Below, in pieces: positions 1-11,000 of a stretch of DNA of 32,228 nt (the first letter of the stretch is position 1; each line of letters opens with the position of its first letter). The notes beneath the pieces are model-generated. The model saw only the letters and a list, made by a program, of their open reading frames with translations. It made no database searches and was not told where the DNA came from. This DNA is from a virus. Position numbers and translations under genes: made by a program. The stretch is from IMG/VR virus record IMGVR_UViG_3300006752_000119, positions 1 through 32,228 of that record; one strand, 5' to 3'.

Positions 1-250
1 CACTTGAATAATAATATCTTTGACTTGATCGTGACGCTTTAATTGCAGACAATTTTTTTGATGGGCCTTTAACAACTCTTAAGTTTAAACTAAGACCAGC
101 CAAAGCTTTGTCGTCAATTTCTTTGACGTCAACAGGAGCGCTTGCTGCGCGAGGAAGAGGTAGACTTATTTGTGGCGTAGAATCAGTCAAGTATGTGCGT
201 GCAAGTGTTTCTATTATTGATTTTATTTTGTTTTGATCTATATTTGCCAT
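1..250 (-). CDS. Unidentified tail-region protein, N-terminal fragment
   Basis: The first 83 codons of a minus-strand gene are present; the rest lies beyond the left edge of the window. It begins ATG GCA AAT ATA (protein MANIDQNKIKSII...), one base after the stop codon of the large hub-like gene, so the two are likely translationally coupled and belong to the same late operon. The visible part has an amphipathic N-terminal helix, a proline-rich stretch (around ISLPLPRAASAP, residues 29-40) and a basic segment (VVKGPSKKLSAIKASRSSQR). I do not recognise the family. Position directly after baseplate genes suggests another baseplate or tail component, but that is inference from neighbourhood only. 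Confidence 0.7.
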   Translation of the reverse strand, partial: MANIDQNKIKSIIETLARTYLTDSTPQISLPLPRAASAPVDVKEIDDKALAGLSLNLRVVKGPSKKLSAIKASRSSQRYYYSS

Positions 251-251
251 G

Positions 252-3200
252 TTACTTGTAAAACTCCGAAGAATATTCTATTTCTTTAAACTGATTTATA
301 AATTCTCTTAACGACAAAGAATATGTATATTCTTTTTTATGCGCTATAATTTCTCCTTTGTCATTTACTACATTTTCTATTATATTTTCATCTTTTTTGT
401 TAAAGTCTAATTTGAAAAAATTCGTATATAATGTTAGCACTGGAACTTTACAAACAAAACCTTCATTCATTACTTCGTCCTTTACTTTAAATAACTTAGC
501 TATATTGCGCTCATCACTAAAATAAGTATTTAAGATAATAATTATCTCTTCTTCGTCTGTATTTAAAGAAAGATTCATGTCAAAAAGTTGACCATCATTT
601 ATATTTTTTATATTTTTATCAAATTTAATTTCAACTTTATTGATCAATTCGCTTCCGATGTTTTTTACGATATTTCTGCTTTCAACCATAAACTGGTTTT
701 TTGTTTTATAAAATATTTTAAAATATGAACTTTCTTTTTTGTCAAACAGTTCTTTTGTAAAATTTTTTGTTTTAATCTTTGAATAATAAAAATTATCATT
801 ATCAGATGCAATTTCTTCAAATTCATCAGGTGCATCTTCTGCCTTAGATCTTGGTGAGTCATTAATAATTTTTGTTGTAGCTTCTACTTCAAGCCATACA
901 GACTTTTTATCAATTGTGTTTATTAGAGAAACAATGTCTTCTCCGTTTAGTTGTTTTTGTATTACTGGTTTTATTTCTTTAAATTTATCAATATGAAAAC
1001 TAGACTTTGAAATATCAATAAAAAAGTCTAAACCTGTATTTAAACTTTCTGAATCTTCTATGAAAAAGCTAGGTTTGTACTTAGGATTGACTTTGCAATT
1101 TAATGATTTTGTTTGAACAAAAGGGTACTTACCAGCTTCAGTTATTATATTGTTTTGATCAGAAGCTAAAGTAAATTTAACAGGAGATTTCAAGTGTTTA
1201 TCTTCAATTACTTTAAAAAAAATACTTCTCTCTCTAAAAGTATTTAAATAATAACTAATTACGCTTGAAAGATTTTTACCTTTATCAGGTTTAGATTTTG
1301 AAGCTTTTGTAAAACTAAAGTTGCGTTTATTGTTTTTTGTGTCAAAACTTTTCATTTCTTTTAAAATATCAGCAGATTTTACTAATTTTTCTAAAAAGCT
1401 ATTGTTGTAAATCAAAAAACAGAAAATACTTCTAAACTGGGTGATAATGTCAGAATATATAGGTACTTCTATCGATTTTGCGTCTAGAGCTATAAGTGCT
1501 GTATTGATAAATCCTGTGCCGGCAAGATCAGACTTCCACGTTTTTCTTATAGGTATTGCATTAATTGGAACACCAAAATCACTTTCAGTCAAAGTTTCTT
1601 CTGCATTGCTACTAAATACCTCAAGACCTTCACCTCCTGTTTCTTTGAGTAGTTTATCTATTAAGTCTGCAGAAGATTCAAACTGTCCGTAATTGTCACC
1701 ATAAGAAAGCTTTAGACTTGTAGTAAACTTACCAGGAGAAAGATTATGCGTAATTCCAGTTACTACATACTTGTTGTCAATTGTTGTGCCTGTTTCAAAA
1801 TCAAGAAAAATACTTTGTCCAAAGTTAATCCATGGGCAGCCTACTATTTCAACGCTTGCTTGAGTAGGTAATATTCTTAACGGAAGATCAGCATTTACTC
1901 TATTGTTTATCTCGTTTTGATTATTTCTATCTGGTCTTGTAAGAAATATTGTTTGCAATTTGTTTTCGTTTATGGTTGAAACATTTGCGCTTATTAATGC
2001 CGTATTTTGTGTACCAAATGTTAAAGAAGGATATATCTGCTTGTAAAAATCTTTTGTATTACCTATAAAGCTAGACGACAGTTTGCTGTTTTTTGAAATA
2101 TTTTCGTGATTAATAAAATATTTTTTGCCTTTTTTTAGGAGAATTCCTTCTTTTTCGAGCTTTTGTATTTCTTTTTTTGCATTTTCAATGTAACTTTTTC
2201 TTGTTCCTTTTCCTGACTTTAAATCTTTTCTAGTTTTTGCAAGTAAATTAATAGGTTTTAACAAGTTTTCGCCATATATCTGCTCTAAAATATTAGCTGA
2301 AGATGCAAAAGGTATTTCAGTTCTGTCATAAATAGATATTCTTAATACTGTTCTTTCAAAATTAGAATGTTTTTTCTCTGTAAGGCAATCAAAATTCATA
2401 CTAATTTGTGGTATAATAAACTTAACATCATTTTCTTTGTTATAAGGCTCATCTGGGTAATAAATTTCATGCAACTTTCTAGCTAGCTTAAGTTGATATC
2501 TTTGAGATTCATCTTGTGCGTCTTTCGGTTTAACAGGGTCAAAAACACTTTCTCTTTCTTCGTAAAGATCTTTTAATCCGTAAGAAGGATTGTCTTTATG
2601 CTGAATGCACCTTAATATTATTTGTGTTATTAATGACTCTGGAGTGATTACTGTTCTCTTGCTAAATATACCTAAAAGCAATTCTTTGAGTTCAAACTTT
2701 GATACTAAAAGAGTCGCAATATTGTAACAAGACATTGCACCACAAAACTCATTTGTATTATAAAAAATAGTTTGAACTTCATCAAAGTTTCCAGAGTTTG
2801 CGACATATCCTTGCACTATTGTATTGATTATAGTGCCTAAAGAAACATAGTCACCTTCGCTTTCTACGTTTTCTGGTAAATCAATTGGAAAAAAAGGGTC
2901 GATTAGTCCATATCCGCCTACAACACTTTGTATTATTTCTTTTTCTCGCTCTTCTTCTTCAGCATCTTGATCTACTACTTTTTTTAATGTTTGTATTATA
3001 TTCGAAAAAGACTCCTTTACTTCTTCAAAAGACCTAGTTAGAGCTGACACGTCGTAATCATCGTTTAATTGTAAAATACCCTTTGATCCGGTCAATCCTA
3101 ACAAACCCATTATTTTAGGAAAATTATTATTACCAAATCCATTAAGATCGATTTTTTTTTGATCATCTATAATAAAAGTGCTGTCTTCTTGAAAAAAAGA

Positions 3201-4847
3201 CCAGTTATCAATAAATACTCTTATGTTTTCAATACTAGACTCAGAAATTCTTTGTGTGCTACTAAATATATCTGTAAAGTTATTAAGAATAGCATTAGAT
3301 ATTGTGTCTAATTTTTCTGAATTGTCTATTGATGACGACTTTACTAGTATTTTTCTATTATGTCTTATTAAATTAAAGTAGTTAGAAATTTCTTTTATAG
3401 TTATTCTATTGGCAATTGATGTTTCTATTTGCTGAGCTTTAAACTCATAAGGACCTTTCATTGCTATAGAAAGATCAATGTTGACAAGACCAGAGTTGTC
3501 TATACTCATAGAAGAATTAACAATCATATACTTTTCTGTAACTCTTGAATTGCCTAAAAAGTAACTAAGTGGATTGTTTTTATTATCGACGTCAGAATTA
3601 ATCCAGCCGTATTCCAAAACAAGTTCAGCGCCAAAAACACCGAACAAATCAGGCTTTACAAAAGGTGCGATGTCATTCATTCTTGTTCTATCATGTAAAA
3701 CTAGACTTAGCTTTCCAGTTTTATAGGACATTAATCCTTTTGTTGGCGCTGCATTTATGCTAAAGTTTTTAAGCGTCATAAAAGGCTTTGCAGGATCGTG
3801 TACTGTTGTTAGTCTATTTTTTACTTTATGATTTTGTGCATGCCCTATAGGCTCATTCATATTGACTATAGATTGAGGCGTGCTAAATAAAGATAGATTT
3901 GTTCTAATTCTATTTTTACCGAGGTGATCTCCTTCGAAGCTTGTGTAATTACTCGTAACTTCACCAGAATTTCTTGTCCCAAAAAGAAATTGATTCATGG
4001 TTGATGTTCTTAGCTTTGCATGAGAATCTTGAGGAGACCCTTTGTCTGATATGTTTGGCAAGACAAAAGTGGCATCAAGAAAAGGATAAGCTTTACTCAA
4101 CTCTATGCTATTCATAGAATTAAAAAAGGCAGAAAGCTCTAGCGCATTTTGGGTGCCAACTTTCATGTCTGGATTTGTCACTAAAATACTTGAAACAGAA
4201 GTTTTGGTCTTGGATGGATTTTTTATGTTTTTATTAAAAGAACTTGCCTTAAAACTCTGAGCAATAGATTTTTCTATTGCTTTACCTGTTGTAGTAGTTG
4301 TATTTACAAGAGCAGCATTTGCTGCATTAAAATTTGCAAACGCTGAGAGAGTCTTGAGGTCTCTTTTATAAGCTGGTTTTTTTGAGAGCAGGCTTGCCCC
4401 AGTAGCAGATGTATAAGCACCTAAGTTAGACTTTACGTGGTTAAATAAAAAGTTTTTTGCGACACTATAATTTCGGCCGTCAAGCTTTCCTTCATAATTA
4501 GAGTGATAAATCATTATTGACTTTTTAAGATAATCAATTACTTCTGGTTTTACAGACTTAAGTTGAGTATTAATTGTTTGACTAATAAATGTAACTATTT
4601 CGTAAGTAGTATATCCAGTGTTTGTTAAGGATTGAAAAAGATTTGAAATAAATGTATAAAACTGTTTTTGATCAAGCTTCTTGTTAATTTTTTTACTATT
4701 TGTTTCGAAAAGTATTTCTTCGTTTGTAACAAGCTGCAAATAGTTTATTAAGCCTGAGTCATCAATTACTTTATGCACTTTTCCGTAATTAGTTGAATCA
4801 CTTACATTACTGTAAATTGATTTTTTTGGAATTAACCCAGTTGACAT
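252..4847 (-). CDS. Giant baseplate hub-like protein (1531 aa)
   Basis: Very large tail protein following a LysM/gp53-like gene. The best functional clue lies around residues 985-1055: a segment reading VEIVGCPWINFGQSIF, then DFETGTTIDNKYVV, then GITHNLSPGKFTTSLKL. A PW..GQ / D..TGT..DN.Y.V / H.ls.G.FTT.L.L pattern is what one sees in the barrel domain of phage tail hub proteins of the T4 gp27 / P2 gpD type, which form a trimeric ring under the tail tube. Flanking regions (about 980 residues before, 470 after) are not recognisable; residues around 130-220 are low-complexity and Ser/Ala/Thr-rich. T4 gp27 is only about 390 residues, so if this is the hub it carries large additions. The ATG is two bases past the preceding gene's stop. 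It could instead be another large baseplate protein containing a hub-like domain. Confidence 0.55.
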   Translation of the reverse strand: MSTGLIPKKSIYSNVSDSTNYGKVHKVIDDSGLINYLQLVTNEEILFETNSKKINKKLDQKQFYTFISNLFQSLTNTGYTTYEIVTFISQTINTQLKSVKPEVIDYLKKSIMIYHSNYEGKLDGRNYSVAKNFLFNHVKSNLGAYTSATGASLLSKKPAYKRDLKTLSAFANFNAANAALVNTTTTTGKAIEKSIAQSFKASSFNKNIKNPSKTKTSVSSILVTNPDMKVGTQNALELSAFFNSMNSIELSKAYPFLDATFVLPNISDKGSPQDSHAKLRTSTMNQFLFGTRNSGEVTSNYTSFEGDHLGKNRIRTNLSLFSTPQSIVNMNEPIGHAQNHKVKNRLTTVHDPAKPFMTLKNFSINAAPTKGLMSYKTGKLSLVLHDRTRMNDIAPFVKPDLFGVFGAELVLEYGWINSDVDNKNNPLSYFLGNSRVTEKYMIVNSSMSIDNSGLVNIDLSIAMKGPYEFKAQQIETSIANRITIKEISNYFNLIRHNRKILVKSSSIDNSEKLDTISNAILNNFTDIFSSTQRISESSIENIRVFIDNWSFFQEDSTFIIDDQKKIDLNGFGNNNFPKIMGLLGLTGSKGILQLNDDYDVSALTRSFEEVKESFSNIIQTLKKVVDQDAEEEEREKEIIQSVVGGYGLIDPFFPIDLPENVESEGDYVSLGTIINTIVQGYVANSGNFDEVQTIFYNTNEFCGAMSCYNIATLLVSKFELKELLLGIFSKRTVITPESLITQIILRCIQHKDNPSYGLKDLYEERESVFDPVKPKDAQDESQRYQLKLARKLHEIYYPDEPYNKENDVKFIIPQISMNFDCLTEKKHSNFERTVLRISIYDRTEIPFASSANILEQIYGENLLKPINLLAKTRKDLKSGKGTRKSYIENAKKEIQKLEKEGILLKKGKKYFINHENISKNSKLSSSFIGNTKDFYKQIYPSLTFGTQNTALISANVSTINENKLQTIFLTRPDRNNQNEINNRVNADLPLRILPTQASVEIVGCPWINFGQSIFLDFETGTTIDNKYVVTGITHNLSPGKFTTSLKLSYGDNYGQFESSADLIDKLLKETGGEGLEVFSSNAEETLTESDFGVPINAIPIRKTWKSDLAGTGFINTALIALDAKSIEVPIYSDIITQFRSIFCFLIYNNSFLEKLVKSADILKEMKSFDTKNNKRNFSFTKASKSKPDKGKNLSSVISYYLNTFRERSIFFKVIEDKHLKSPVKFTLASDQNNIITEAGKYPFVQTKSLNCKVNPKYKPSFFIEDSESLNTGLDFFIDISKSSFHIDKFKEIKPVIQKQLNGEDIVSLINTIDKKSVWLEVEATTKIINDSPRSKAEDAPDEFEEIASDNDNFYYSKIKTKNFTKELFDKKESSYFKIFYKTKNQFMVESRNIVKNIGSELINKVEIKFDKNIKNINDGQLFDMNLSLNTDEEEIIIILNTYFSDERNIAKLFKVKDEVMNEGFVCKVPVLTLYTNFFKLDFNKKDENIIENVVNDKGEIIAHKKEYTYSLSLREFINQFKEIEYSSEFYK

Positions 4848-4848
4848 T

Positions 4849-5124
4849 TTAAATACTATCCTTTATTTGTTCTATATCACTTAAGTTTAAAGGTATCTTT
4901 AAAACAACACCTTCAGGCACTTGTAACCACCAACCTACACCACTAGCTGCAGCAATTATCCACCACAAAGATCCATCTTCATAGTAATCATATGCATAGT
5001 GATCTAGTCGTTTACCACTTTGCGTAATAACTAAATCATAATCTATCTCTTCGTTGTTAACAGATTTGTATATATAAGGTGAAATATTGACTTCAGTGTC
5101 ATTAACTAATTTATACTTTTCCAT
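4849..5124 (-). CDS. LysM-like / gp53-like baseplate protein (91 aa)
   Basis: Small protein with a core of the form RLDHYAYDYYEDGSLWWIIA (residues 39-58) followed by VPEGVVLKIPLNLSDIEQI. The arrangement 'R.D..AY..Y.D..LWW.I' followed by a glycine/proline turn and a final hydrophobic strand (V.LKIP) matches the LysM-like fold used by phage baseplate proteins such as T4 gp53 and, in shorter form, P2 gpX. In such phages it sits at the hub/wedge interface. It is wedged between two large baseplate genes with only a few bases on each side, so all three are probably made together. Assignment to gp53 rather than to a generic tail LysM protein is uncertain; T4 gp53 is about twice as long. Confidence 0.6.
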   Translation of the reverse strand: MEKYKLVNDTEVNISPYIYKSVNNEEIDYDLVITQSGKRLDHYAYDYYEDGSLWWIIAAASGVGWWLQVPEGVVLKIPLNLSDIEQIKDSI

Positions 5125-5127
5125 GAA

Positions 5128-7794
5128 CTAGCTTCTTTCTTTCATGTCAGTGATAACATCTCTATATATTTCTGCACGATTAACACCTGTTGCATCAATC
5201 CCCGGTGGTATATCGTGAATAGGTGCAAATTGTACTGTTATTTTGGCACCCATTGGCAATGAAACATCTCCCTCAAATCGTCCTTCAACATTTGTTGTTT
5301 CCCAAAGTTGGTTGTTTGTATCTATGCTTAAAGAAGTTATAAATCCAGCAAGACCCAAGCCTTGAGTCGACTCAAATGCTTTTTGATAAGGATTGTTAAT
5401 TCTTTTGTCACTATTTAAATGTGCAGGAAAAACGCTTTCTAGTTTTCTCTCGTCAGAGTCTTCTGCTAAATCATAGACATTTTTATATACTGCCTGTCTA
5501 ACACTAGTTATTTCATTTTCGTGTATTAAAAAAGCATTTCCGTTATTAATTTCTTTAATTTTAAATATATAATACTTTTGTCTAAAGCTTTTATTACCCT
5601 GGGAAATAAAGGTTTTTACCTTAAATTTGTCTTTGAATGTATACATTTTTTTTGGATTAGTAACTTCCAAAGAATTTTCTTGGTTACTTCCCGAAAGATA
5701 AAAATCACTCACGCCTCTGGAACTTAAACCCTTATTCAAAAACATACTTAAGTCACCTGAAATTGTTGACATGTCAGAATTATATATATTCTCACTATCA
5801 TCATTGAAAACATAAAAAAACTTTGACTTATCAAAATCTTTAGTAATGTTAAAGCTTACTTCGCCTTCTCTAACAAGTAATTCTTTTTTAAATACTTTGT
5901 TAAATTTGTTTTTAATTCCTTTTGAATAGAGTTTTTTCATGTCATACTCAGTATAGTTTGAGCGTATAAGATCGCCGACTTTAAGTCTTATTAAAGGTGA
6001 AGCTGTTGGAACTTGCGTAAAAGGAAATCTAAAACTTCTATTTTCTTTAAAATCTCCTGTATTTGCTGGCAGACCGTCTGACCATTGTGGATAAACTAAA
6101 GTCACTAGTTTGTTAATTTGCTGCCACATTAAAGCAAAGTCTTCTTCGTTCATTGTAACAAGAGAGAAAGATACGCTAATACTTCGTGTTGTTTTTGTAT
6201 AATGCTGTGCATCATCAATTCTACCAAAACCAGTAATTGGACTATACTGAGGTTGGAAGCTATCTGAGATATTGTCTATAAAAGCATGAAAAGAAAGCAT
6301 TTCATTTGTTCTAAGATCATGAAAATAAAAAGGTGCCATTTCTCTATTAAAAGCTTTTTCTATTTGATCTTTTAACTTTTTACTAAATCTTTTGTTTTGA
6401 GATGCAGCACCTTTGTATTTATATTTTTTAAAGTCTTCTCTATTAGTTGTTAATAACTCGAAATCGTATTTTATAAGTTGTTGTAACGTTGACGAAGATA
6501 TGTCAGAAACGATTTTAGTCTCAGCGTCACTTGACCGGGCTTTGTCAACATATAACTCTTTTTCTCCACCTTTACCGTAACCATCTTTAAATTTTAAATC
6601 ACCATAGTCATAAAAGCCTTGTGGGTCTTTTAAAGTTGAAAGACCATTTGTATAAAAAACTGATCTTTTATTTGCTGAATATCTGTTGGTATTACTAAGC
6701 AAGCCAAAATTAGCAGAATTCTGATCTGCAAAAATGGTAAATACGTTTTCTCCTTGCAAACTTTTAAAAGATCTATATCCGGCACTTATCTTTCCAATTT
6801 GTACTCTTTCTATAATAAACTTAAAATAATATCTACTAAACTCAACAAAAAATTTATCAATAGGATTCTCTTGAGATATAGAGTTTCTTCCAATGTAATC
6901 ACTTTCTGTAGTTTTAGCCTTATAAAGTATATTTGTGTGCCAATAAGACTGCATTTGAAATTTTCTTATAAGCATATTAAGTCTATTATAACCTTGTTTA
7001 GAAAAGCTTAAGACTGTTCGAACAAATTGTTGCACAGCTGAGTCAAATGGACTCTCCTTAGTTGCCATTGGATTTTTTTTAAGCCAGTTAACGTTTTTTG
7101 GATCTGTGTTTAAAAATAAATCAAACCCGTGTATAAAACTAACAATAACTTGTGTCAAAGTCATTTCATCAAATCCAAAAAATCTTAATCCTAAGTGGTC
7201 TGAAAAAAATCTTTCAAAGTTTGTAAATTTATCACTATTTACACCACTAATATTGTCTGTTATGAAAAAATTGTAAATTTCATTTGCAACAATTATATAA
7301 ACAATTGTGTTAATTAGATATTGAGTAACAAAGAAAAGAGCAGTTAAGTCTGCGCCTTTAGCTGAAATAAAGCCTAATGAATTAAAATCATATCCAGCAA
7401 GTATTTCTAATTCGTCTGCAAAAACTGAAGAGGTTTGAAAATCACCATTAAAGCTATCAAACGAAGTATAATTTTTTAGTGGGCTGTCGTTATCAAAACC
7501 AAACGAGCTATTAACTAAACTTCCAAAAATATTTTCAGGAAAAATACTGTCGGTTTTCAAAGTAGCTTTTTGTTCGTCTGTAATATTTACATCTGTAAGT
7601 GCAGCTGCTATACCACCAAGTGGTAAAACATTAAAGCCTAACTTAACGTCAGCTAAGCTAATGCTTTCTTTGTAATTCTTTTGTCTAGAAAGATAATCTT
7701 TACTAACGTTGTAAGCGTCTTCTAAAGAATTTCCATCTGTGTCGTCTTTTTTTAAAATCTTTCCGCTAGGATCTAAGATATATTTGGTTGCCAT
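5128..7794 (-). CDS. Large baseplate / tail-tube-initiator protein (888 aa)
   Basis: Recognisable by a motif at about residues 488-545: F.FHDLRTNE...FHAFIDNISDSF, then GFGRIDDAQHYTKTTRSISVSFSLV. Baseplate proteins of large myoviruses often carry this combination (a strand with 'D.RTNE..SFHAFI', a 'GR.D..Y..T.R.I..SF' strand). The C-terminus (about 855-880) reads APIHDIPPGIDATGVNR, also typical of these proteins. Location between the tape measure and hub-like genes matches where T4 encodes gp48 and gp54, which cap the baseplate and start tube polymerisation, so a gp48/gp54-like role is plausible but inferred. A hydrophobic stretch near residues 155-175 is probably a buried core rather than a membrane segment. 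Start chosen because ATG follows the upstream stop by two bases with an AAGGG box in front. Confidence 0.6.
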   Translation of the reverse strand: MATKYILDPSGKILKKDDTDGNSLEDAYNVSKDYLSRQKNYKESISLADVKLGFNVLPLGGIAAALTDVNITDEQKATLKTDSIFPENIFGSLVNSSFGFDNDSPLKNYTSFDSFNGDFQTSSVFADELEILAGYDFNSLGFISAKGADLTALFFVTQYLINTIVYIIVANEIYNFFITDNISGVNSDKFTNFERFFSDHLGLRFFGFDEMTLTQVIVSFIHGFDLFLNTDPKNVNWLKKNPMATKESPFDSAVQQFVRTVLSFSKQGYNRLNMLIRKFQMQSYWHTNILYKAKTTESDYIGRNSISQENPIDKFFVEFSRYYFKFIIERVQIGKISAGYRSFKSLQGENVFTIFADQNSANFGLLSNTNRYSANKRSVFYTNGLSTLKDPQGFYDYGDLKFKDGYGKGGEKELYVDKARSSDAETKIVSDISSSTLQQLIKYDFELLTTNREDFKKYKYKGAASQNKRFSKKLKDQIEKAFNREMAPFYFHDLRTNEMLSFHAFIDNISDSFQPQYSPITGFGRIDDAQHYTKTTRSISVSFSLVTMNEEDFALMWQQINKLVTLVYPQWSDGLPANTGDFKENRSFRFPFTQVPTASPLIRLKVGDLIRSNYTEYDMKKLYSKGIKNKFNKVFKKELLVREGEVSFNITKDFDKSKFFYVFNDDSENIYNSDMSTISGDLSMFLNKGLSSRGVSDFYLSGSNQENSLEVTNPKKMYTFKDKFKVKTFISQGNKSFRQKYYIFKIKEINNGNAFLIHENEITSVRQAVYKNVYDLAEDSDERKLESVFPAHLNSDKRINNPYQKAFESTQGLGLAGFITSLSIDTNNQLWETTNVEGRFEGDVSLPMGAKITVQFAPIHDIPPGIDATGVNRAEIYRDVITDMKERS

Positions 7795-7796
7795 AA

Positions 7797-8066
7797 TTAA
7801 CCCTTAATTACAGTTTTACCTGTTAAATAGTCTTCAGTGTTAACTTCTTCATAGCTTTTATGATTTTTATTAAAATCATATTGTTTTGCACTTTCAACTT
7901 TTTCTATAAAGTCATCTTTAAAATAATTCATTTTTTTCTCAACAAGACTTTCAGCATCTTCTTTTGACATTTTAAAAAGTTCCATATATAAAGTTGCTAG
8001 GCCAGAAACTATTTCTTTTGTGCTCTCATTTTTTTTAAAATCTAATTTTTTAACTTTTTCAAACAT
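7797..8066 (-). CDS. Small hypothetical protein next to tape measure (89 aa)
   Basis: Charged, mostly helical protein (MFEKVKKLDFKKNEST...) with no recognisable domain. It contains a predicted helix from about residue 16 to 36 (KEIVSGLATLYMELFKMSKED) and a Lys/Asn-rich second half ending TGKTVIKG. It has an AAGGAA ribosome-binding site and lies between the tape measure and the large baseplate gene with 15 and 2 bases of spacing, so it is a real, co-transcribed gene. In this slot many phages encode a small tail-assembly or hub-assembly factor, but nothing in the sequence proves that. Confidence 0.6.
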   Translation of the reverse strand: MFEKVKKLDFKKNESTKEIVSGLATLYMELFKMSKEDAESLVEKKMNYFKDDFIEKVESAKQYDFNKNHKSYEEVNTEDYLTGKTVIKG

Positions 8067-8081
8067 ATATATTCCTTTATT

Positions 8082-11000
8082 TTAATATGAAGCGTCTTCT
8101 GTAGAACCGGAAGAAGAGTTTCTTGTTGTGCCGTCTCCTAGTGTATCGTATGAACCGCCAAGATTTCTATCCTTTGCAAAAGCTACTATGTTTGCTTTAA
8201 CACACTGCTTTGCAATCATTTCTCCATCCAGATTAACAGAAAGTTCTATTTTGTCAACGTGTTTAACTTGACCAGCACCTTGTGTATTACCACTAGCAGC
8301 AGGAGAAACCATTCCTGCGATTAAACTATAAACTTCTGCAGCCATATCTCCACTATATCTTATTGCAGCATCAATAGGCCCACCACTCATTCCTGCCATT
8401 ATTTGGTCTGCAGGATTAAACAAAGTCATGTCAAAGCCATTAAGACCTCCTTGCAACAAAGCTTTACCTCCTCCTAACAAGTCTGAAAGAAAATCATTTG
8501 CTTGCCTAACTTGAATTGTTGTATTGTTTTTATTGTTTTTATTGTTTTCAGCAATCATGTCAAGTTGTTGCAACATTGCTCTTCCTATTTGGTTAGACGT
8601 TACATCCTGGTCAGAAGAGGAAGATTCAAGAGCTTTATCGACGTCTAGTCTATGAACATATTTTATTCTTTTATTTTTACTTCTAAGCTCAGCTTTAGCG
8701 TTAAGTATTTCCTTATTAGAATCAGACTGCTGTTTTTTAAATGCTTCACGCATGTATTGCAGCATACCTTGTGCTCTCATTTGATTTTGATCTCCCGATC
8801 CTCCTCGGAAGTCTTTTGATGCAACCATATCTCTTATATCTTGAGCAGAAACTGCGCCTCTATAAAGCTTTTTAGCTCTATTAAAACCTACTTCTTTAAG
8901 TTCTGCGTTACTTTTACTCATGCCTTCAAATGGATTTAGTCTTTCGTTAAGAATTTCTCCGACCTCACCAGCAATATCAAAAGCCATACCTAGCACTTTT
9001 TTATTAACCCATACGAAAAAACTCATAAAAGGACCACTTGACTTTTTAAGTTCTTCAAATAACGTTTTAAAAGTATTTCTAATTGCTTCAACATCAGTTT
9101 TTCCAAGTTTGAAAAAGCTTGTAAACATAGTTGATACACTGTTTTTTTCTCCGCCATACCCTTGTAGCCAAGCAACCAAATCTCTAAAGCCTTTACCTAC
9201 AAACTTAATAATGCCCGGGCCAATCGCCGCAAATCCTTTCAAGAACTTTCCTATAAGTTCTCCAGAAGCTTCCATCAACTTTGACGCAACTGAGCCACCG
9301 GGTTTAAGGCCGCCTTGTATAGCTCTTATTGTTTTTAAAGAAAAAGTGTCTTGAACTTCTAAAAGGTCACTGTCATCTTTAAATGCTTTAATTAAAGAGT
9401 CTCCAAAAAAGTCAACGAAAGAGTTTGTAGCTTTATTTAAATCTTTTGTATTAAAAATTCCTCCTTCTTTAGACCCGGGTTTTCCGACAAGTTTTTCAAA
9501 AGTTTCTGTAATTGGTGAAAATATGCCTTTTATTTTTTTCGTAGTACTTTTATCTAAAGTCAATCCTGAAATATAAAAATCTTGCATTCTTTTTGATATT
9601 CTTTTAAAAATAGGGTCAAGACCAGATCCCAGTGTAATTGTTGCAGTTAGTCCTTTCTTGAAAGATTCAAAAAATGAGGTATCTGTAATTACTTTTTGCA
9701 TTTCTTTCAATGAGTCTGTCATGGACTTAATATTTTTTGTTTGTTGAACAGTTGGGTCATCTTCAGCCATTTTCTTTTGAATTTCAGCATACGTCATTCC
9801 CATGTTTTTATAATTCATAACAGACTTAAGAGCTTCTGCTGAAAGACCTGTATGTTGTGCCATTACAGCTTTTTCATGACGATTAAGCTCATCAAAAGAT
9901 CTGCCTGTCGCAAACATTGCATCACTAAACATTTCAATGATTTCTTCAGGTTTTTCTGCTCTTATTAATTGCAAAGCATCGACATTCATTCCAAAAGTCT
10001 GTGATAGTAATGCTGCAGAATTGGCTGCATCTTCAAAAGTTCCAAACTTATTAAACATAGCAGATGCTTCTTTTACAGAAACACCCATTTGTGTTACTTT
10101 TGCAACAGTCTCAGAAAGTTCTTCATTTGTCAAGTGCCCAAAATTAATGATATCATTTCTTAAAACAAAGAAATTCTTTCTAACAAGCTTAACATTGAGA
10201 CCAAATTCTTTAGAAACAGTCGCAGTTGATCCTGCAATGTCATCAAGCGTCTTAAATAAAGATTCACCGTTTTTTGCTGATTCCAGTGCAACATAACTAA
10301 AATCTTGCGTCGACACGCCTAAAGCTCGAGTTGCTTTAGTCAATAATATCAAATTATCAGGTGTTCCTTCTTTACTTATTTTAGCAACATTCTCAGCAAA
10401 GATATCAGCAAACACGCCGGCATTTGTCAAAACCGACGTATACTCCTTTATTAAAGCAGTCACTCCACCGGCGCCGGAGCCAAAAAGTTTAACAAAATCA
10501 TTTGTTACATTTTTAAACTTTAGTAATGTTGTAGTACTTTGCGCAAATTGTACAAGCCCTTTTGTTGCTTGACCTATTTTTCCGCCAAGTCTATCTGACA
10601 TATCAAACAACTCTTTTGTTTCTTGCGCAGCATTTCCAATAGTTTCAACTATGTCTCTTCTAATAGAATTACCAATCTTTGCAGCAGAAGCTGCCATAGT
10701 CAAAGGTAAAGCAATAAAAAACTTTGTCAACTTCGCGCCTACCTTCATTGTCTGCATAAAGACTTTAACCATTGTACCACCAATTGCTGCAATGGCTACT
10801 CCTATAGGACCTAGAACTGCAGCTACTCTTGTAGCTCCAAATTTTGCAAGAGCACTAAACCTGGCAAAATTTGAAGTTGTGTTTACAAGACCGTTATTAA
10901 GAGCATCAAGATCTTTTCCTGAATTCTTAAATGCTGAAAAGCTTTTTCTTATACCGCCTGTAAATTTGAATAATTTTTTGCCGTATTTTTGTAGTTTTCC

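Noticed and set aside
7250-7340. Hydrophobic segment in the 888-residue baseplate protein as a membrane helix
   Set aside because: Baseplate proteins are soluble virion components; a single stretch with Tyr/Asn inside and no export context is better explained as a buried core.
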